Source: Pratylenchus scribneri (taxonomy: Eukaryota; Nematoda; Chromadorea; Rhabditida; Pratylenchidae). Taken from it: DNA of 64,000 nt. Shown here piece after piece: positions 61,701 to 64,000 of the stretch. A program made the position numbers and the translations under genes. The number at the start of each line of letters is the position of its first letter. The first letter of the stretch is position 1. The notes under the pieces were generated by a model that was given only the letters and a program-made list of their open reading frames with translations, searched no databases and was not told the origin of the DNA. Location of the stretch: NCBI GenBank assembly GCA_030063045.1, contig JAQSEB010000109.1:992001-1056000 (forward strand), given 5' to 3'.

Positions 61701-63240
61701 GAGTGTAGCAGAGAGTCAGGAAATTCAATAACTAATTAAAATCTGTCTGGGATAGATTCCAGTAATAAGAGAATTTCAATTTTATTGTCCAGATTACATC
61801 ATAATAATTTTCAGTCGATCTATTTTTTAAGAAAAAAAATCTATTTAGTAAATTTCCTTTTAGCACTAACAAAATACTCCTCTCATAAATTCTAATTTAA
61901 TTAAATCAATTTCAATTAATTATAGGGCTTTAACCGAATTGTCGATTTAATTGTATAAAAAACTCATTCCTATCCATTTATTTTATAGGTTTTAAAACTT
62001 TTAAAACGGTTTATTAAAACCAATTGGACTTTAGGGTCCGGCTAAATTTTTAAATAATCTTTTAAAAAAATATTGTGACTAATAATTAGAATGGAACATA
62101 GATTAAGGCTTTATCTTCTATTAATAGAGAATTCCTTAAAAAAACTAGAACGATTGAAAAAGATAAGTAAAAATTTTTGGAATAATTTTAGCAAATATAA
62201 ATGTGATATATGGCTGGTTGGTTTGAAACCGAAAGAGAACAAACATATTAAACCGAATGAAATAATCAATCTTGAAAATTCAATGAACGAAGCAAGTAAA
62301 ACAATGTACGAAGAATATTTCGAATATAAGAAGAAGAAATCAAACGTAAATTTAATTTAAATATAATGTAAATTTTTTGAAAATATTTATTTTTAGAATC
62401 AACTTGGAGAGAGAAAAAAGAAATCTTTAGAAGGAAATTTGCTTTTGGTAACAAATTATGTCAAGAAGAAAGATCTAAATAAATGGTTTGTTTATTACAA
62501 AATATATTTTTATTAAATTAGTTATTTAAAAATATCGGTAAAGAATAGTTGGGATTTTTACTTAATAAGGTTTTAGCTCATCATTCTATTAAGAAACCAA
62601 TAATGAAATGGCAGTAATTTAATTTGCCGAAAAAAACACTGAATTTGCCGAAAACTTTTCGTGTCGAAAAATATTATATTTTTGAGGCCATATAACTCGG
62701 CCAAATCAGACTTCTTTAAGATTCCCTAATCCCTAGCCCTTAGCCCCTAATCTCAAGCCTGCCCTGAACCTAACCCTAGCCCTAAACCCCTAGTTAGGGC
62801 CAAGTTATATGGCCTTAAAAATATAATATTTTTCGACGCGAAAAGTTTTCGGCAAATTCAGTGTTTTTTTCGGCAAAATATTAATATTATCTCATAATGA
62901 AATGTACCATTGGATTGCCCAAAATATTCGATATAATTTAGTATTTTAATTTAAAAATATATTAATTAAGAAATTTTTGGGGAAATGTCATTTTTTCATT
63001 AAGTTTTTTTTTAAATTTTTGATAGCAAATCCTAAAATGGACGGCATTTTATACTTTTTAATTAAAAAAAGTTTCCTAAATTAATGGTTGGTTGCTTGGT
63101 TGCCTAATCGGCATTTTGAGAAATTAGGAAAGCTAAATTAAAATTTGTACCAAATTTGAATTTAATATTTTCAATAATTTTAATTCAATTTCAGGAATAT
63201 ACAACTGCGAGGATGGGAAGTCATTGTGAAAGAAAATTGA
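46738..63240 (+). CDS. signal-peptide-bearing modular protein with a degenerate poly(A) polymerase C-terminus (1,968 aa)
   Basis: There are 23 exons: 46738-46813, 47731-48125, 48666-48957, 49005-49044, 49193-49759, 50630-50806, 50850-51212, 51477-51670, 52074-52622, 53137-53934, 54590-55135, 55703-55845, 55894-56016, 56854-57072, 57644-57938, 57991-58083, 58402-58540, 59180-59382, 59917-60008, 61114-61325, 62090-62345, 62397-62485, 63195-63240. All 22 junctions are in phase (5,907 nt). Exon 1 encodes a signal peptide (FFLIVLLII core, VVINA before the cut). Residues of about 26-1380 are helical, partly repeated modules with a Lys/Glu-rich stretch in exon 10. From exon 13 the protein follows canonical poly(A) polymerase: NLVKEW, FNGSYLLG, KLWAKRNNIYG, WPMPVQLLP, MPIISPGF, EWSEFMQ and YQHYLVV. 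The Asp-x-Asp pair reads Asn1443-Leu-Asp1445 and the third Asp is Asn1536, so catalysis is unlikely. The exon 13 donor (TGG-GTTCGT) is the weakest call and makes the loop before GSY short. Two adjacent genes remain possible. Confidence 0.7.
46841..47220. mobile_element. foldback family FB-E, in intron 1 of the 23-exon gene
   Basis: The ends accgtaaatcctct and agaggatttacggt are inverted copies. Inside are gggcttataaatttcagagg words and a diverged centre with gtttttcgactaaaaacat. It occupies much of the intron that separates the signal-peptide exon from the rest of the gene. Confidence 0.6.
49940..50280. repeat. 25-bp tandem array, about 13 copies
   Basis: The unit is ttttgttcatccaaacattt plus tgtgt. 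Ten or so units are essentially identical and the last few drift. It lies in intron 5 of the 23-exon gene. Because 25 is not a multiple of 3 and the unit has no stop in any frame, all three plus frames stay open through it. These are not genes. Confidence 0.92.
52849..53110. mobile_element. Mutator-like MITE with telomere-like core, copy 1
   Basis: The outer ends are gagataatattaatttgccg on the left and …ttaaatgactgcc on the right. The inner arms gaaaaatattatatttttga and tcaaaaatataatatttttc are inverted copies, and the core has TTTAGGGCTAGGGTTAGGG-type words. Flanks ctttcaaaa and cttttaaat agree at 7 of 9 positions. The same element in the other orientation is at 62609-62893. It lies in the intron before exon 10 of the 23-exon gene, about 25 bp from the acceptor. 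Confidence 0.7.
54118..54500. mobile_element. foldback segment with GACGCGTC motifs
   Basis: The left part (gacgcgtctcgatgagagaa…gaatctgccat) and the right part (atggcagattcg…gagacgcgtcg) form inverted arms. A related half-element is at 60560-60640. It lies in intron 10 of the 23-exon gene. Confidence 0.5.
55168..55670. mobile_element. foldback element with G/C homopolymer ends and a telomere-like core
   Basis: The ends actagtctgttaac and aataacagactagt are inverted. Each is followed inward by a run of 12 or more G (left) or C (right). The interior has palindromic tracts of CTAACCC and GGTTAGGG words (55310-55510). It lies in intron 11 of the 23-exon gene. Confidence 0.65.
56047..56787. mobile_element. 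MITE with telomere-like core interrupted by an FB-B insertion
   Basis: The ends gcatctaattcaattt and aaattagatgc are inverted. The interior matches the element at 1436-1807 in reverse, including CTAACCCTAACCC words at 56640-56670. FB-B copy 2 is inserted at 56216-56574. The whole lies in intron 13 of the 23-exon gene, next to the weakest splice call. Confidence 0.65.
56216..56574. mobile_element. Mutator-like MITE, family FB-B, copy 2
   Basis: The ends acaattgcgga…gcggacgaaatgg and ccatttcgtccgcaagtgtc are inverted. It is flanked by caccgagtt (56207-56215) and cactgagtt (56575-56583), a 9-bp duplication with one mismatch. The flanks rejoin to restore the ccgagttatggcc of the host element, which confirms a nested insertion. 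Confidence 0.75.
57262..57560. repeat. 21-bp tandem array, about 14 copies
   Basis: The unit is ttttccgcagatttttaccta (written on the plus strand, 21 bp). The minus strand translates as a repeated KIGKNLR heptapeptide over about 100 codons because 21 is a multiple of 3. It lies in intron 14 of the 23-exon gene and I read it as non-coding. Confidence 0.88.
58114..58382. mobile_element. foldback element with repeated TTCGTATAC
   Basis: The left end gtgtcaacacaattcgtata and the right end tatacgaattgtgcttgac are inverted. The left arm alone contains six near-copies of ttcgtatac separated by short spacers. Lies in intron 16 of the 23-exon gene. Confidence 0.65.
58596..59160. mobile_element. foldback family FB-E, 565 bp
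   Basis: The ends gtaaaacttctaatagaagc and gcttctattagaagttttac are inverted. Inside are ccccgctctagtagaagcc repeats in the same family as 46841 and 59396, around a centre with aaaaacatg words. Lies in intron 17 of the 23-exon gene. Confidence 0.7.
59396..59884. mobile_element. foldback family FB-E, 489 bp
   Basis: The ends taccgtaaatattctattag and ctaataatagaatatttacg are inverted. Repeated accccgtctctattagtaac words occur inside. Lies in intron 18 of the 23-exon gene, starting within 15 bp of the donor of exon 18. Confidence 0.7.
60058..60259. mobile_element. 202-bp MITE with telomere-like core
   Basis: The ends ggtacttatacggtttaagt and acttaaaccgtataagtacc are perfectly inverted for 20 bp and continue imperfectly through gtgcttggtcc. 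It is flanked by gttaattt and gctaattt (8 bp, one mismatch). The core has CTAACCC/AGGGTTT words. Lies in intron 19 of the 23-exon gene. Confidence 0.75.
60268..61064. mobile_element. foldback element carrying a nested MITE
   Basis: The ends tttggatgagtgatgatagc and gctatcatcactcatccaaa are inverted. A second MITE at 60695-60920, of the family seen at 43515-43758, is inserted in the right half. The core has GGCCCTAACTTT and CCTAGCCCC words. It shares intron 19 of the 23-exon gene with the element at 60058-60259. Confidence 0.65.
60695..60920. mobile_element. MITE with a TTTACATCCCC/GGGGATGTAAA end, copy 2 (nested)
   Basis: The ends tgttaagtttacatcccctt and aaggggatgtaaacttaaca are inverted copies. 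The interior (agtgcttggtcccccctttg, ggatgatgtaaaaatcat) matches 43515-43758 closely. Inserted inside the larger foldback element at 60268-61064. Confidence 0.7.
61349..61614. mobile_element. non-autonomous hAT-like MITE (266 bp)
   Basis: Perfect 16-bp inverted ends, CAGGCCCGTAGCCAGG and its complement. It is flanked on both sides by the identical 8-bp sequence tctttggg (61341-61348 and 61615-61622). Both features are diagnostic of hAT elements. Strikingly G+C-rich relative to its surroundings. Lies in intron 20 of the 23-exon gene, 23 bp after the donor. Confidence 0.9.
62609..62893. mobile_element. Mutator-like MITE with telomere-like core, copy 2
   Basis: Inverse orientation of the element at 52849-53110. 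It is flanked by an identical 9-bp ataatgaaa on both sides (62600-62608 and 62894-62902). The arms gaaaaatattatatttttga / tataatatttttcgacgcg and the CCTAACCCTAGCCCTAAACC core are shared with copy 1. Lies in the last intron of the 23-exon gene. Confidence 0.8.
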
Positions 63241-63641
63241 TGATCATTTATATTTATTTATATTTTTTTCGGATCAAAATGCAATTATCTAAATGTACTG
63301 ATTTTTCAATTTTTATTTTACACGTATTATAAATTAATCATAGTACAAATTATTAAATTTTTCCTCACATATTTGTATTCCGATAAAAATTTTTCCTTTT
63401 TAGCTTAAATTTTTATGTTTTTGTTATTTTTGCTACTTCTTTAAGTTGACTATACAAAAATGAAGGTAAATACATTAACTAACCCAAATAGAAAAAAAAA
63501 AAATGGCACATTCAAAATCAATTAATTTATTTATTCGGCCACTCCGCCAATACAATAGTATTTCAAAATTTTCTAACCGGCATTTTACAAAATAAAATAA
63601 ATCGTATCAAATAAAATTACAACACAACATAAAAAGGTAAA
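63241..63641. other. intergenic spacer between convergent genes
   Basis: AT-rich, without repeats or open frames of note. It should contain the 3' untranslated regions and polyadenylation sites of the two converging genes; several aataaa-type words are present on both strands. Confidence 0.5.
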
Positions 63642-64000
63642 TCAATTTATTGCCGTCTCCATTTCCGTCTGTTCATGTTGTTTTGGCATTTTGTGCCGTA
63701 ACATGAACATATTATGCTTTCCTTTTGCCACCAATGCCCCGTCGCGTCGACGTTTCAGCGTTGCCTCAGTGAATGCCATCATTCCGCCTATTTTCAGGCA
63801 TTTTGCCTCAACAATAATTTCATCGCCCAATTTGGCTGGCAGCAAATAACTTGAGGGGAAATGTGAATTTTATTTATAAAATTAAAATCATTAAAATTTT
63901 TCTCAAATTTATTTTTCTGACATAATTTGGCAGCTAAACATGAATATGACCTCATATTTGTCAATGTCATATTTGGCCATTTTGTTAAGGAGACAATGCC
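63642..64000 (-). CDS. ACOT13/THEM2-like hotdog thioesterase, 3' part, runs off the window
   Basis: The last exon on the minus strand (63849-63642) encodes LPAKLGDEIIVEAKCLKIG, then MAFTEATL and GALVAKGKHNMFMLRH. This follows the second half of acyl-CoA thioesterase 13, where the pattern is PAKLG…A…GK..AFT…G.L.A.G.H. A preceding exon (64000-63922) joins in phase to give QIIYLLPAKLG, matching the family's I-x-Y-x-x-PAKLG strand, but its upstream part (MAKYDIDKYEVIF) does not match the family well. ACOT13 proteins hydrolyse long-chain acyl-CoAs at mitochondria. The catalytic region with the HGG motif would lie beyond the window edge and cannot be judged. It is convergent with the 23-exon gene, about 400 bp from its stop. 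Confidence 0.7.

Overview
The window looks like AT-rich genomic DNA from a nematode. The evidence is several serpentine chemoreceptor genes of nematode-type families with short, AT-rich introns, and a protein containing a segment very close to nematode paramyosin. The species cannot be fixed from sequence alone. A tylenchid or other clade IV nematode is my guess, because two predicted secreted proteins have no relatives I recognise. I saw no rRNA, tRNA, CRISPR or bacterial feature. Genes were built by hand from open frames, splice signals and intron phase. All spliced models are therefore predictions, although every junction given is in frame unless stated.

Layout. 1-3.06 kb: foldback elements and one possible minus-strand 3' exon. 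3.06-11.54 kb: one 29-bp minisatellite of about 290 units with higher-order structure. 11.8-14.9 kb: a hAT-like element and other repeats. 15.1-19.9 kb: a ten-exon gene joining a paramyosin-like coiled coil to an ARID3/dead-ringer-type ARID domain. 20.2-38.2 kb: a chemoreceptor cluster, with an Srd/Str-like gene whose splice donor is broken (minus), a relic copy (minus), an intact divergent Srd/Str-like gene (plus), an intact Srd/Str-like gene (minus) and an Srt-like gene (minus). 40.2-42.5 kb: a four-exon gene for a 225-residue secreted protein. 42.5-46.7 kb: repeats. 46.7-63.2 kb: a 23-exon gene. 63.6-64 kb: the 3' part of an ACOT13-like hotdog thioesterase gene (minus).

The most unusual object is the 23-exon gene (46738-63240). 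Its conceptual product has 1,968 residues: an N-terminal signal peptide on its own exon, about 1,300 residues of diverged, partly repeated helical modules with a Lys/Glu-rich stretch, and a C-terminal region that follows canonical poly(A) polymerase from the N-terminal helix through the RNA-binding region. Two of the three catalytic carboxylates are replaced by Asn. It reads as a secreted (or at least signal-bearing), probably catalytically dead poly(A) polymerase relative.

The second theme is mobile DNA. At least two dozen short palindromic or terminal-inverted-repeat elements are present. Several have clear target-site duplications: 9 bp for the Mutator-like families, 8 bp for hAT-like elements and 3 bp for a Harbinger-like family. 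Many carry degenerate TTAGGG/CTAGGG cores. Most large introns of the 23-exon gene, and two of the three introns of the 225-residue secreted gene, contain such an element.
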